From Carallia brachiata (taxonomy: Eukaryota; Streptophyta; Magnoliopsida; Malpighiales; Rhizophoraceae): 64,000 bases of DNA. The translations under genes were made by a program, and so were the position numbers. The stretch lies in the NCBI GenBank assembly GCA_021464245.1, contig JADCRB010000068.1:1873297-1937296 (forward strand), read 5' to 3'. The notes beneath the pieces were generated by a model. The model was not told where the DNA came from, searched no databases, and saw nothing but the letters and a program-made list of their open reading frames with translations. Each line of letters begins with the position of its first letter. The first letter of the stretch is position 1. This document shows positions 1-11,300 of this stretch, piece after piece.

Positions 1-461
1 GACATCAAACGAAATTTGACCTTTTTTTTGTCTTTTTGTTCTTGGGATCTAGTACAATGCATTTTTGGACCCTAGATTTTGACCTTTTCTTTGTGCTTCG
101 GGTTTGTCTTGGAATATGCACTGTTGTGATTTTCCGTATCTAAATGGATAAGATGTTATTTGTATACCAAATATCTTTATAATGTGGCCGTCCTCTTAAC
201 AAATATTTAAAAAAAAAAACAAATTGATGAAAAGATAATATAGATATGGCATTTCAATTTCAAATTGAAGTTATGGACTGAACAAAATATTTATTTTTTT
301 AATTAAAAAATATTTGGTTATTTGAGTTTATCTAAGCATAACATAAAGGAATTTTTAAAACAAAAAATCCACATGACATATCTATGTTATCATGTTACCT
401 ATGGTGCGTATCGGGGGAAGAAAATGTTAAAAGGAATCAAAAGACCATGTTTTTTTAATTT

Positions 462-619
462 TTTTTGCCTAGTAACTTAGTGGCTATTACAGCCCTCTAA
501 GGGACGAAAGAGGTTCGAATTTCAAAATTATGCCTGAAAGTTAAGATACATTCTTATAGACCAATCAGACAAAATACCATATTAATGTATTGGTTTTATT
601 ATATACCCAAAAAAAAAAA
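462..619 (+). mobile_element. Possible tRNA-derived SINE, degenerate
   Basis: A short stretch has a pol III box A-like motif (TAACTTAGTGG near 473), a box B-like motif (GGTTCGAATTT near 512) about 40 bases on, and an A-run at 609-619 that would serve as a tail. This spacing is what tRNA-type SINEs show. I found no convincing flanking duplication, so the ends are approximate. The rest of 1-869 is AT-rich with no coding signal; it is presumably intron or flank of the RNase III-like gene. Confidence 0.4.
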
Positions 620-869
620 CATTTTCTGTTCATCGTATATGATATAATTGGGTATGCAATAATGATCGCCAAATAGGAGTCCAGGACTCAAAGATTGTGT
701 CAAAGTACGACCCTATTGTCTTAATTTGTCTCCAACGGTTTAGCTTCAAAACCGAATGGCTCGTCCTAATTATAATCAATTAATTTCTATACAGGCTTTC
801 TTCTTATTTTTTTTTTTCTTTTGAGAAAGGGGTTGTTTTCCTGATATGTTTTTACATGGGTATGAACAG

Positions 870-2146
870 ATTAGGGAATTTTCACAAGCGATCCTGGACT
901 TTCCCTTACATTCTCATGGACTAATTGACGTACCAAAAGCACTTGCCGACATTGTTGAGTCGGCTGTGGGAGCCGTTTTCATTGACACTAATTGCTCCAC
1001 TGATGCCGTCTGGAAGGTATACAATTCTAGTCCTTTTAATTTGACTTTTATAGATTATAGTAGACCATTCTCAAAGGGTCTAATTTTGAACAAGAAAAAC
1101 TTAATAAGAATGACAATCAATAACAGGGACTGTCGGCTTATAGACTTTTACTATGATTGACAAATTTTTATTGAAAAGAAAATAAAATAAAAAATTTATT
1201 CATTTTCTGTTCATTTTTTTATTTATTTTTTTTTATCATTTTAAATAATTATTTTTTACTTTTTTCTCACAAATTACTATTTATTTTTTGCTCATAACTT
1301 TCTAATCATTATTTTTTATCAATCATAATATCATCATTATTATACTATTTTCTATTCATTTTCTTTTCTATTCACTTTCTATTTAATTTCTCACTATCCA
1401 ATCACACTATAAGCTGTATAACAGAAAAGTTTAAGACCATATGCATGAATCATACCAATTTGTTATATTGAAAATGACAAATATAACTATTTATTAATAT
1501 ATTGTAATTACATTGATAATTTGTATAAAATTTTTTTTTAGGAAAAATTTTCTTTAGAGAAAAATTTTTTAGTCGATGTTACATGAGATTTACATTTTAA
1601 ATAATATGATAACACTTATTTAATTTTATATTTTAATTTTATTATTTTATATTTTATCAATATAATTATATTTTATTAATAAAATTATATTTTATTAATA
1701 AATAGTTAGATTTATTAATTTGAGTATAAAACTTTTCTGTAGTGCAGAAACCAGGCCCTATGTATAATTGGTTTCTTTTTTATTTTAACATATTCAATGC
1801 GGGTCTTTTGGCTTAGGTCTTCAAGGACCTGTTAGAACCCATTATTACTCAAGAAACGCTTAAGAAGCATCCGGTAAGCCAACTGTACGAAGTATGCCAG
1901 AAAAGAAACTTGAAGGTAAAATTTGAGGACTTGTGGAAAGAAAGCATGGCTTTCAATGTCTTCGTAGATGATCAGCTGGTAGGCAGAGGAACCTACCCTT
2001 TGAAAAAAGAAATTGCCCACAACAGGGCCGCTAAAGACGCATTAAACAACATTGGCAGAATACTGCTTGAGAAAGATAGTATCAGTAGTATTGATGATGG
2101 CTTGCAAATGGAGGAAGACAGTCTGAGAAAGTTCAGTACAACATAG
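870..2146 (+). CDS. Ribonuclease III-like protein (RTL type), 3' end only
   Basis: Two exons are visible: 870-1016 (acceptor CAG before 870, donor GT at 1017) and 1817-2146 ending in TAG. Their phases join cleanly (49 codons, then phase 0). The first exon encodes the second half of an RNase III domain, including the conserved block ADIVESAVGAVFIDT. The second encodes the end of that domain and a double-stranded RNA-binding domain (FNVFVDDQLVGRGTYPLKKE, then AHNRAAKDAL). This domain order fits the plant RNASE THREE-LIKE family (RTL2/RTL3 type), which cleaves structured or double-stranded RNA. The catalytic ERLEFLGD signature should lie in upstream exons; I do not find it at 1-869, so the gene starts before the window or is 5'-truncated. 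No frameshift is seen. The exact RTL subtype is uncertain. Confidence 0.8.
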
Positions 2147-3488
2147 ATATATAGCGCTCATGAGTCATGATGATGATGATATCAGAAAACATAAACACTA
2201 AGCAGTTGATGAAATCCCTTTGTTGCCTGGATTACAGTGAAATCACTTGTTTACCAATTACTTAATTACCATTGGTGTTATTGCAACGTACAGATCAAAT
2301 GAAATGTTCTTTCTTGTACAGTGTGAAGTAATAGCTTCACAATGCAAATCAATGCTTCGTTTTTACTCCTTTTTATTGTACAACCGTTCCACGGTCTCAA
2401 GCTGCCGTGTTCTTGTATCTGTCTTTCTCTGTATGCAAAGTGAATATTCATGAGGAGATGTTAGGTGGACCGTGCGCGCCGAACATACCGAGCCCAATAC
2501 AAAAATTATAAAATTTTTGTTTAAAAAATTTCTTAATAAAAAAAATTGTAGCAAATCTCACATAGTGTTACACTTTACATTTTAGGATAATATTCATTTA
2601 GATCTAAATTTTAATTTTATAAAAAAATAATATTATATTATTTTCAATATAATATTTTTGTCTCGTTTATAAAGTTTTACTAAAAAAAGTCAATCCACTA
2701 TCCTACTTTCTCATTTTTGTTATCAACAAAATGAATTATTAGAACAGATTAAAGTGTTATTGTGGGAGTGTGACTCATTTTTTCTAGCCATATTATCGTG
2801 ACATTCCTTTGTGGCTAGTCGGCTACGTTAGGAAAGCACTAAAGACATATGTCCTAATAAATAATCAGAATCTCCAGTTTTATGAGGTAGACCATGCTTT
2901 AATTACGTACTTGAATTTAATAAATTTTGATTTGTTTCCTCACATAGTGCTTAGTTAGACGCATAAGTGATTATTGTTTCTTCGTGAGTATAGTATAAAT
3001 TTTATGAAAACTTATCCAATTTGTAAGGAAATGGGAAAATACCCCGCTTAGTCGTATGATTTTGCTATTGTATTTGTTCCTCTGAACACACAAGAAAATT
3101 ATTCTTTCGTCAACTATTCTGACACAAGTATATTGCATCAAAGATCATTCTAATAAGATATGCCTTACTGGTAATGAAGTCATCTTTAAATATCCCTAGT
3201 TTAAGGTTTAATCAGGAAAAAAAAGGTCATTATTGTAATAGCGGATGTCAAAATTGGGATTTTCTTTTTTTTTTTAATCAAAATTGGAGGGTCAAAGAAT
3301 TAATTTAAACTAAAACACTCTTAGGGAAAGAGACTTCACATACATCTTCTTGAGCAATTTGCCGACCTTCAACCATGGGACACATCAATAAGTGAACCTC
3401 AAATTCACGGCCCAACGCAATGATAGACCTAGTAATCTATCAACCTATTTCTCTTAAGATAAACATGCTATAACTTCATTTGCCATTC
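2147..3488. other. Intergenic, no gene seen
   Basis: 3' flank of the RNase III-like gene followed by AT-rich sequence with homopolymer tracts. The small open frames here (for example 2247-2453) show no recognisable family and no splice context, so I treat them as chance. Confidence 0.6.
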
Positions 3489-3502
3489 ATTTTGCAACAG
3501 CT

Positions 3503-3730
3503 CTTTTTTTTTTTTGTGTAAAAAATGGGAGAGTGGAGGTCATACCTAACGATCCTGTTAATGAGTATTAGGCCTTTCTCTCATCAGTATGGACAGTCTG
3601 GATAATTACAGTATTACTCTTATTAGGGGAACGCCTAGGTTTAACTTCACTGTACATCCCGGCACACTCGAATCTAAGACTTTATAATCAGTATATTTAA
3701 TACGTTACTGTTACATTACAACACGCAGTG
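3503..3730 (-). mobile_element. SINE, minus orientation, with 14-bp target duplication
   Basis: The 14-mer ATTTTGCAACAGCT occurs exactly at 3489-3502 and again at 3731-3744, flanking a 228-bp segment. On the minus strand the segment starts at 3730, has a box B-like AGATTCGAGT, and ends in an A-rich tail (the T-run 3504-3514 on the plus strand). Its body resembles the SINE at 45512-45748, for example TAATACTGTAATTATCC versus ATACTGTAACTATCC. A pol III-type retroposon is the best reading. Confidence 0.75.
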
Positions 3731-3744
3731 ATTTTGCAACAGCT

Positions 3745-4159
3745 TTATAAAGCCCTTATCTATCAAAATTCAAAATTGGGGTTTAGTCCCTTCTTCTTAA
3801 CCTGAAATTTAATTGGGCCAACTGACTGGACCAATGGACCCGATAAGAGGCGGGGTCTGACTTAGAAAAAGTCCGAGGTAACGTCCATACAAAACTAAAG
3901 AAAGGCCCAGATCCTTCTCGAACTTATAGAAACCGAACCCAAATTACTAAGATGGCAGGAGGTCAAAAATCTATAAAGCCGACGGTCCTACCTTCTCTCC
4001 AAGAAGCCACCATCATCAGGTTCCAAAAAACAAAAACAAATCTTCATCATCGACCTTATAAAAGAAGGCTCCATCTCTGCAAATCACATAGTTTCCGGCC
4101 ATCGGAAAACTCACGACCGTCACCTTACACGTTAGATTGATATAAAGAATAGAAAACAA
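3745..4159. promoter_or_regulatory. 5' flank and leader of the UFD1-like gene
   Basis: Non-coding sequence upstream of the ATG at 4160. The stretch from about 3950 is less AT-rich and is probably the 5' leader. I see no clear TATA box at a good distance. The small open frame 3952-4140 is out of frame with the gene and has no recognisable product. Confidence 0.35.
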
Positions 4160-7154
4160 ATGGATTTCGAGCTGAGAAGGGCGAGAGAGAAGCTGGAGAG
4201 AGAACAGAGGGAGAGAAAAGAGAGAGCGAGATTGAAACTTGAGAAAGAGAGAAAAGCTAAAGAAGAGGCCAGAAAGCAAAGAGAGGCCATCGAAGCTGCT
4301 CAGAGATCCAGAAGACTCGATGCCATTGAAGCCCAGCTCAAGGTTCGCATCTGTTACCTTTACCTACCCATATCTCTGTATGTTTACATACTCTTTTTAA
4401 CTTTCGATTCGATCTTTTTCTTTTTTTGGTTGTCGCAGAAAGAATCAGTTTTTTTGGGCTTCTTTTTCTTAACTTTTTTTTTTTTTTTTGGTTCTTCACG
4501 TGAATGATAGGATTCTGAATTTTGATTACGCGTCATTTATTGTTTCCGAATTTAGGGTTTAGTTTTTGACATTTTTTTTTTCTCACGATTGAGTTCTGGA
4601 TTTTTGTTAATTTACAGATTTGTAATTATGTTTGGAGATAATTACCGTATAAAGCATGTATGTGGCGCAGCTTTGTCAAGTTTTATGTAGAATTCTTATT
4701 TACATGACAGCACTGGATTAAAGGCACAGATCAGCGCCAGTTGTATTAAAAATTTTGGCAGATATGCTGCTTCCTTCGTCTAGTTTTGTGTCCAATTTCA
4801 TGAGTGCCGCTAGTTCCATAAACCTTGTTTGCATTGCTCTGCGTGGATGTTGATTATGGGAAAAATTATACATTTAGGAACAGCGCACCTCATTTCATTT
4901 AGTAGTTGAATCTTAGACGAACTGATCCTTCGTCCATTTATATTATCTTATATATGTAACAAGTCCAGGATGATTAATGAAGTGTTGTATTTCAGGCATA
5001 GAATCATTTGACATTTACTGTTTCCGCATTAAGGATTTGATTGAATAAGAATTCTTTTGGCCTTCATGTTGCTCACAAGAACTTGGATGTTTTTGTAGGC
5101 TGATGAGCAAATGCAAGGAAATTTACTTGCTGGAAGAGGAATTGTGTTTACCCGCATATTGGAGGCTTTGCCTTTCCAGGGTAACGGAGACAGGATTAAG
5201 TTACCAGCTTCCTGCTTTACAGAATTGTCTGATCAAGGAGCTTTTGACAAAGGACCACTATACTTCCAGCTATCAGTTGTTTATCAAGAAGGTCCTTCGG
5301 GGATGAACGCAACTGATGCAAAACAGAAGACAACTCACTCGGTGTTCTTGAGTTCACTGCACAGGAGGGTTATGTCGAACTTCCTCCCCACGTGTGGAGT
5401 AACCTGTTTTCTGTAGATGCTCCAAATGCTCCTTTGGTGGAGGTTCGCTATGTGTGGCTGCCCAAAGGAACTTATGCAAAGCTTCAACCGGATGTGGGCT
5501 TTTCCGACATACCAAATCACAAGGCAGTGCTGGAGACAAGTCTTCGGCAGCATGCCACTCTTTCTGAAGGTGATGTGATCACTGTCAACCATGGGATTCT
5601 GGCGTACAAGTTACTGGTTCTCGAGTTGAAACCCTCATCAAGTGTCTCTGTCCTAGAAACAGACATTGAGGTTGACATAGTTGGTTCGGATTCAGTCGTG
5701 GAGAGTGCAAATCAACATTTCCTGAAGCCACTGACATTGGGAAGTTTGGAGACAGGAATAATTGAAGAAGGAAATTATAAGTACTATAAATTTTTAGTTG
5801 ATAATGATACTTGGGGAACAATTGCTGCCGAAGAGGCCAGAGTGGAAGTGAAGTTGGAGGCTGAGACTGGTGGTGGTGATACTGATCTTTACATTTCCAA
5901 GCATCCTCACCTATTTCCAACCCGACACCAGCATGAATGGTCTTCCCATGATGTGGGGTCAAAAATCTTGTTCCTTAGTCCTAAGGATAAGAACTTTGGA
6001 GCTGGTGCTTACAGCATTGGTGTTTATGGCTTTAAAGGGACAACAAAGTACAAGGTATCAGTGAGTGTTCAGGATGTTAGCAACCTGAAGGTGGGTCAGC
6101 CAGCTGGTTCTTCATCATTGGTGGGAGCTGATACAGTTGAGTGTAGGAATTGCAAGCATTTTATACCGAGCAGGAGTATGCACTGCATGAAGCCTATTGT
6201 AGCAGACATAACATCGCATGCCAGCATGCTGGCTGTGGAATTGTTCTTAGGATTGAGGAGGCTAAAAATCATTTACACTGTGACAAGTGTGGGCAAGCTT
6301 TTCATCGAGAAGAAATGGAAAAGCACATGAAAGTGTACCATGAGCCCCTTCAATGCCCTTGTGGTGTAGTTCTAGAGAAGGACCAGATGGTAAGCAATGG
6401 AAACTTTCTTTTTCCTCTTCATCGTCTCCTTTTTCTTCTGTTTCTGGAGACTGTTCAGAATAATGTTACATTTGCTCTTATGGAACACAGTACCCAATTT
6501 TCCAAATGATATTTTAGTGGGACTCTTGAATTTTTGTACATTAAAAAATGGTTACTTTAACATAGAAAGGACTAAAGGAATACTATACTTTCATGTTCGG
6601 GCGTTTGTTGGAAAACAGATAAAATCATGAATTACCATTTGAGTGATTCAGTCTTTTAGTTGTCTAGTTTAGTTTCTTGGTTTTAGTTAGAGTTGTGTCT
6701 GGTTCCATTTCGTGGATAATAGAAAACCCATTTGTATCCCTTTGGTACTGGAATGATGGGATTGAAAGAGATATTTTTAAATTTCACTAGTACTCGCCTC
6801 GTAATACAATAGGCGAAGCTTTGAATCTTTTTGGTGCTTTCATCAACATGGTTAGGTTGATATCATATTCGTTAAAATTGCTGTGTTTATTTGTATGTCT
6901 CAACATTTTACATATGTTTATGACAGGTGCAACACCAGGCCTCAGTCTGTCCTCTTCGTCTTATTACATGCCGGTTCTGTGGTGATATGGTCCCGGCAGG
7001 GAATTCAGCGATGGATCTGCGAGACCGATTGAGAGGACTATGTGAGCATGAGAGTGTTTGTGGGTCGAGAACTGCCCCATGTGATTCTTGTGGACGATCT
7101 GTCATGTTGAAGGAGATGGACATCCACCATGTCGCCGTGCATCAAAAAAGTTGA
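4160..7154 (+). CDS. UFD1-domain protein with C-terminal zinc fingers, two frameshifts
   Basis: Three exons: 4160-4342 (61 codons), 5099-6389 and 6927-7154 (ending TGA). Exon 1 encodes a highly charged helix starting MDFELRRAREKLEREQ, likely a coiled coil. Exon 2 encodes a UFD1-type N-terminal fold (ELPPHVWSNLF, VRYVWLPKGTYAKLQP, NHGILAYKLLVLELKP), then a beta-sandwich-like region, then the first Cys/His fingers (ECRNCKHF, CDKCGQAF, CPCGVVL). Exon 3 adds further fingers (CRFCGDMV, CDSCGRSV). Plants have such a UFD1-family protein, expected to act with CDC48/p97 in handling ubiquitinated substrates; that role is by family only. As printed, the frame breaks near 5340 (a G appears missing) and near 6178 (one base missing). 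Allowing for both gives exon 2 exactly 431 codons and a protein of about 567 residues. No other damage is seen, so consensus error is likelier than a dead gene. Confidence 0.85.
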
Positions 7155-8359
7155 TACAACAGGAGCGTGGTCGTGTCGTCGTATTTTGTTTAGGCATGAT
7201 CTATCAATCTGCTTGTGATCTGCTTGCTCCCTACATGAAGGGGCAATGCGCATGCATGAAATGTCGGGTTCCCCTTCATCTTCACTTGGGGAATTTGGTT
7301 TGTCTTTTGTAAATTCTGTTAAAAATGTTGCAAAAAGAAAAGGAAAAGGAAAACATTTCCCTGTTGGATGCGTAGCTCTAGTGTATGTTTCCCGAAGACT
7401 TTGGCATTATAAAAGAGATTTTTATTAATTTTACTTTCTTTTTTGGTAAATAAAATTAATTTATAATTTAATATTATTAAAATATTATTTTAAAATTTTT
7501 TATTTAAGTATAATCTATTATGTATTATAAAAATAATATATATAAGTTATACTTATTTAAAAAAATAAATTAAAATAAATTTTTCCTATAAAAGATGTAC
7601 GCATTTTTTTATCATTCATAATGCGCAATAAATGTATATTCATACTTTCTCTCTTTTCTTTGGGTTTGTTTTTATTGGTAGTCGGAAAATTCCTATGGAT
7701 TTGCCGATTCTGCAATTTGTGTAATTCGGGACACGACTTTTGCACGTGATGTAATTTGTTTGTTATTTATTTAAAAATTAATGTATTAAATATAATAAAT
7801 TCTAATGCTATAAAAACTGAGAGTTATTACATTAAATATATCAAATCTTACTGATAAAATAATTTAGAGTTTTTTTTTTATGAAAGATATCAAATGTTAA
7901 TTTTTAAGAATTATAAGTTTTTATATCAAAGATATTAAATTTTAATCTATTAAAAATGTTTTTTTTTTTAGAGCAGGAATGAAATTTTAGTACTATAAGA
8001 ATTACAAATTTTTATATTAAAATGTCAAATCCTAATTCTATGAGAGCAGCGTTTTAACGTTCAAAAACAAGGCGGTTGTGATACCTGAGACCTTTAAATA
8101 AATATGCGCATCGGACGGTGATTACCACGTAACATACCATACACCAACCACACCCAAACTTTTCCGACCCCAAATTCAAAACAACTAATTGGAGGGAGAA
8201 AAAAATCAAACTAGGCCCGACACACACAGAGAGAAGCAAAAAAAAAAAAAAATTGGAACCCAGAAATTGCCAAGAATCTTGCACTGATACTTACACTTCA
8301 CCACTGTATCTATAGTATTAAACTATCTATCTATTTGTCAAAAAAAACTATTCAAACAA
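7155..8359. other. Intergenic with degenerate AT-rich repeats
   Basis: After the 3' region of the UFD1-like gene the sequence is very AT-rich. Between about 7780 and 8045 a loose motif recurs (roughly: ATCAAAT, TTAATTTTT, AAGAATTATAAGTTTTTATAT), suggesting decayed tandem repeats of some 60-90 bp. From about 8080 the sequence is the 5' flank of CAP-H. No gene is supported. Confidence 0.5.
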
Positions 8360-11300
8360 ATGACAGATGCAGAAATCCTGAGCCCTAACCAAACCCAAAG
8401 GCAGCGGCTCCCCAGGCTCCAATCCCCGACCAGCCCTTTCTTCTTGGCGTCCAATGACGACCAGATCGAGCGGGCCCAGGCTCGCGCCGCTCGAGATGCA
8501 GCCATCCGCCGAAAGTCGGTCGTCGCCGCCACCGCTGCTGCCAATGCTCTGCCGTCTCGGGAGAACTCCGATTCCTGCCTCGACAAGCAGTATATCCTCG
8601 ACCTTTTCCAGAATTGCATCAAACTCGCCAGTGAAAATGTCAGTTCTGCCCTTCAGCCTCTTTTTAATTACTGTGATTTTGTTTTTTGGGGTTTTTTTAG
8701 CGAGATTTTCTTTGAATCTTGGCAGAAAATAAATCAAAAAAACACGTGGGAACTGAATCTGATAGACCATCTTTGCGAGATAATCAAGGTGGAAGACGAA
8801 GATTCGGAGACTGATTTTCAAAAGGTAAAGTTTTCTTTCAGTTGATTTTGGCACAGTTCAGAACCCTAACTTTGCCCTAATTTTTGTTCTAATGAAAAAT
8901 GAAAAGTTTCTATCCCGATCGGTTGTCTTTTTTCTGATTTGAACGGTCAGCGTTCTTTGTTCTTGAATTGTTTTTCTTTCTAATATGGGTTTCATAATTA
9001 CTTGTTAGTTACCTCACCCGTGACGCCCCGCCTGAATTTCTGCATAATCAATAGAAATCTGTTAGGACCCAATGGAAGAATAGAGGGAGAAAAGAAGAAT
9101 CAGAAGAGAGGGAAAAGAAGAATTAAGGAGAAGAAGAAGAATTAAAAGGGAGAGGGAAATTGAATTTCATTTTAGGAGAGAGATAAGCATAAATTTTATA
9201 AAATTCATGATTCTTTAAGTTCATAGACATCAGGCTTTATATATGCCATTCTGTAGAGACTAACCGACTGACTCTAATTAAACTAATTACAAGAATGTTG
9301 TAGACTATTTCTTGGACTTGTGCCTATAAGCTGGACTGGACTTGATACACCAACTTCTAGGTCCTGACAATTCCTCCCCGTCAACCAAATCCTTGTCCTC
9401 AAGGATTTGCAGAAATTGCTGAAGCATGCTCTTGTCTGCAATAACTCCAGGCACTGCAACTTTTTCCTACGTTTCTTAGCTGTATGTTCTACTCCCACAA
9501 TTTGAATGAAGGTAGCAAGCTTTGCTTCCAATGATAAGTCACATGCACAATGAATTTTCTGTAATTCTTGCTCCCCAACATCAACGTCAGTCAAGCGAAC
9601 CATATGTTGTCCCCTTGTCCATTTCATATAGTACTTCTTTGAGACCATGCCTTGGGACGTATCAATTCCCAGGACATGACAAATGACAGCAAGAACCTTG
9701 ATTGCTAGCTGCAAGTAAGCATCAAAATTATTTGCCTCATTTCCACCAACAGCTCCTTTGCTCATCCCACTCATCCATGGCTTCCCATCACCCAATTTTG
9801 TTATTCCTTGGACCTCAAAGAACACAATTGAATCTTTTTCTAGAAACCCAAGTCTCTCATCTTCAACACAAGCCGCAAGTGCAAGCTTATCATTGCCAAT
9901 AGACACAATTATGTGAACACAAGTATTCCCACCATCACCATCCTCAATAATAAATTGTTCAAGACGAGAGTCATAAAATACAGCACCAAAACAACCAAGT
10001 ACTTCAGATTTAATGGAGGCAAAGGCAGGATTTAAGGTTGAAAGGGTAGGCCTCATTTTGACTCTTGGCCTAGAATCCTGAACACTAACAATAACCATAC
10101 TTCCAACAAACCAACAATAAACTTTTACCAATTGAATCAAGTCCTGAAAAGATGATATCAAACATGGAATGTCTTCCATTGTACCTTTCTTGCTCATATC
10201 ATGATACCCTTTTGCAACTGATGGACCCACACTGAAATGGGAACTCAAATCCCAACCATTAACACAGATATGCTTTATCCCCTCACTTGCAGTAGGTAGC
10301 AAGTGGAACAAGTCCACTTTGACATCAGGTGTGACATTGACATTCATCAAATGAGTTACCAACTCTACCACAAGCAAAGTACCTCTCCAACTTGAAGCAT
10401 TATACCCATTATAGCCAACAATCACATAAACATAAACTTTTACACCAAATTCACAATCACTCAACACTTTTATTCTTTGAACTTCAGATAGCAAAACTAA
10501 GTTCTCATCCTTCAAGGGTGGTGGAGTATCGGCGGGAGCACAAGACATAAAAACAGAAATCCACTTATCCAAATTCAAAATTTTAACATCTATGGACACA
10601 AGAGTTCTGCCAAATAGCCAAAAAGATTCCCAATAATTCCAGGTATCAGATTGTTCATCCAATTGAGGAAGATCACTTGGAGGTATCACAGTCAATTTGC
10701 TCGTGCAATCAACGACAAAATTCATGTTACGATCCCCAACGAGTTCAAAAACCACTGCCCATTCTTCAACCATATTTGGTTTCCCTTTCGCTATAAGGAA
10801 TTCTACAGCTCTATTCACACCCAAACAAGATTTAGGACTCAAACTAGGAGAGGCAATTATAACATCCAGTAGTTGAGTTGTGAAAAGAGCATGTAATAGA
10901 TCATTACCGGATCCCAAAATGGCAGTAGAAGCCTTGCCTTGTGTTGAAAGTTGCTGGAGTAATACTCCTTCTCTTGGCTCCTTAAGCATGCTGTCCGAGC
11001 ACTTGTTATTGCACATGCCTTCCCTCTGCTTGTGGTCCTCATTAGTGCCGTCAATATAGTAGCAGTTCCGGCGAAACTTAATTCTAGCCCGATGTTTGAA
11101 TTGCACAGTTATAATGGCAGCAAGATTTTTCTTCATCTTAACTCTTGGTCGCATTTCCTCAAACACCTTTGGGGTATCACCCATAGCTTCTATGAACCCA
11201 TGCTTCCCACACTCTACAAATATCTCTTTTGCAATTAACTGTTGGTTATTCTCATTTCTAGCTGCATTCCATTCACTACACACCTCAATGTTGGCAGAAA

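Noticed and set aside
1..869. Upstream exons of the RNase III-like gene within the window
   Set aside because: No ERLEFLGD-type signature or exon-like open stretch with matching phase.
8348..8854. 168-codon minus-strand frame
   Set aside because: Antisense shadow of CAP-H exons 1-2.
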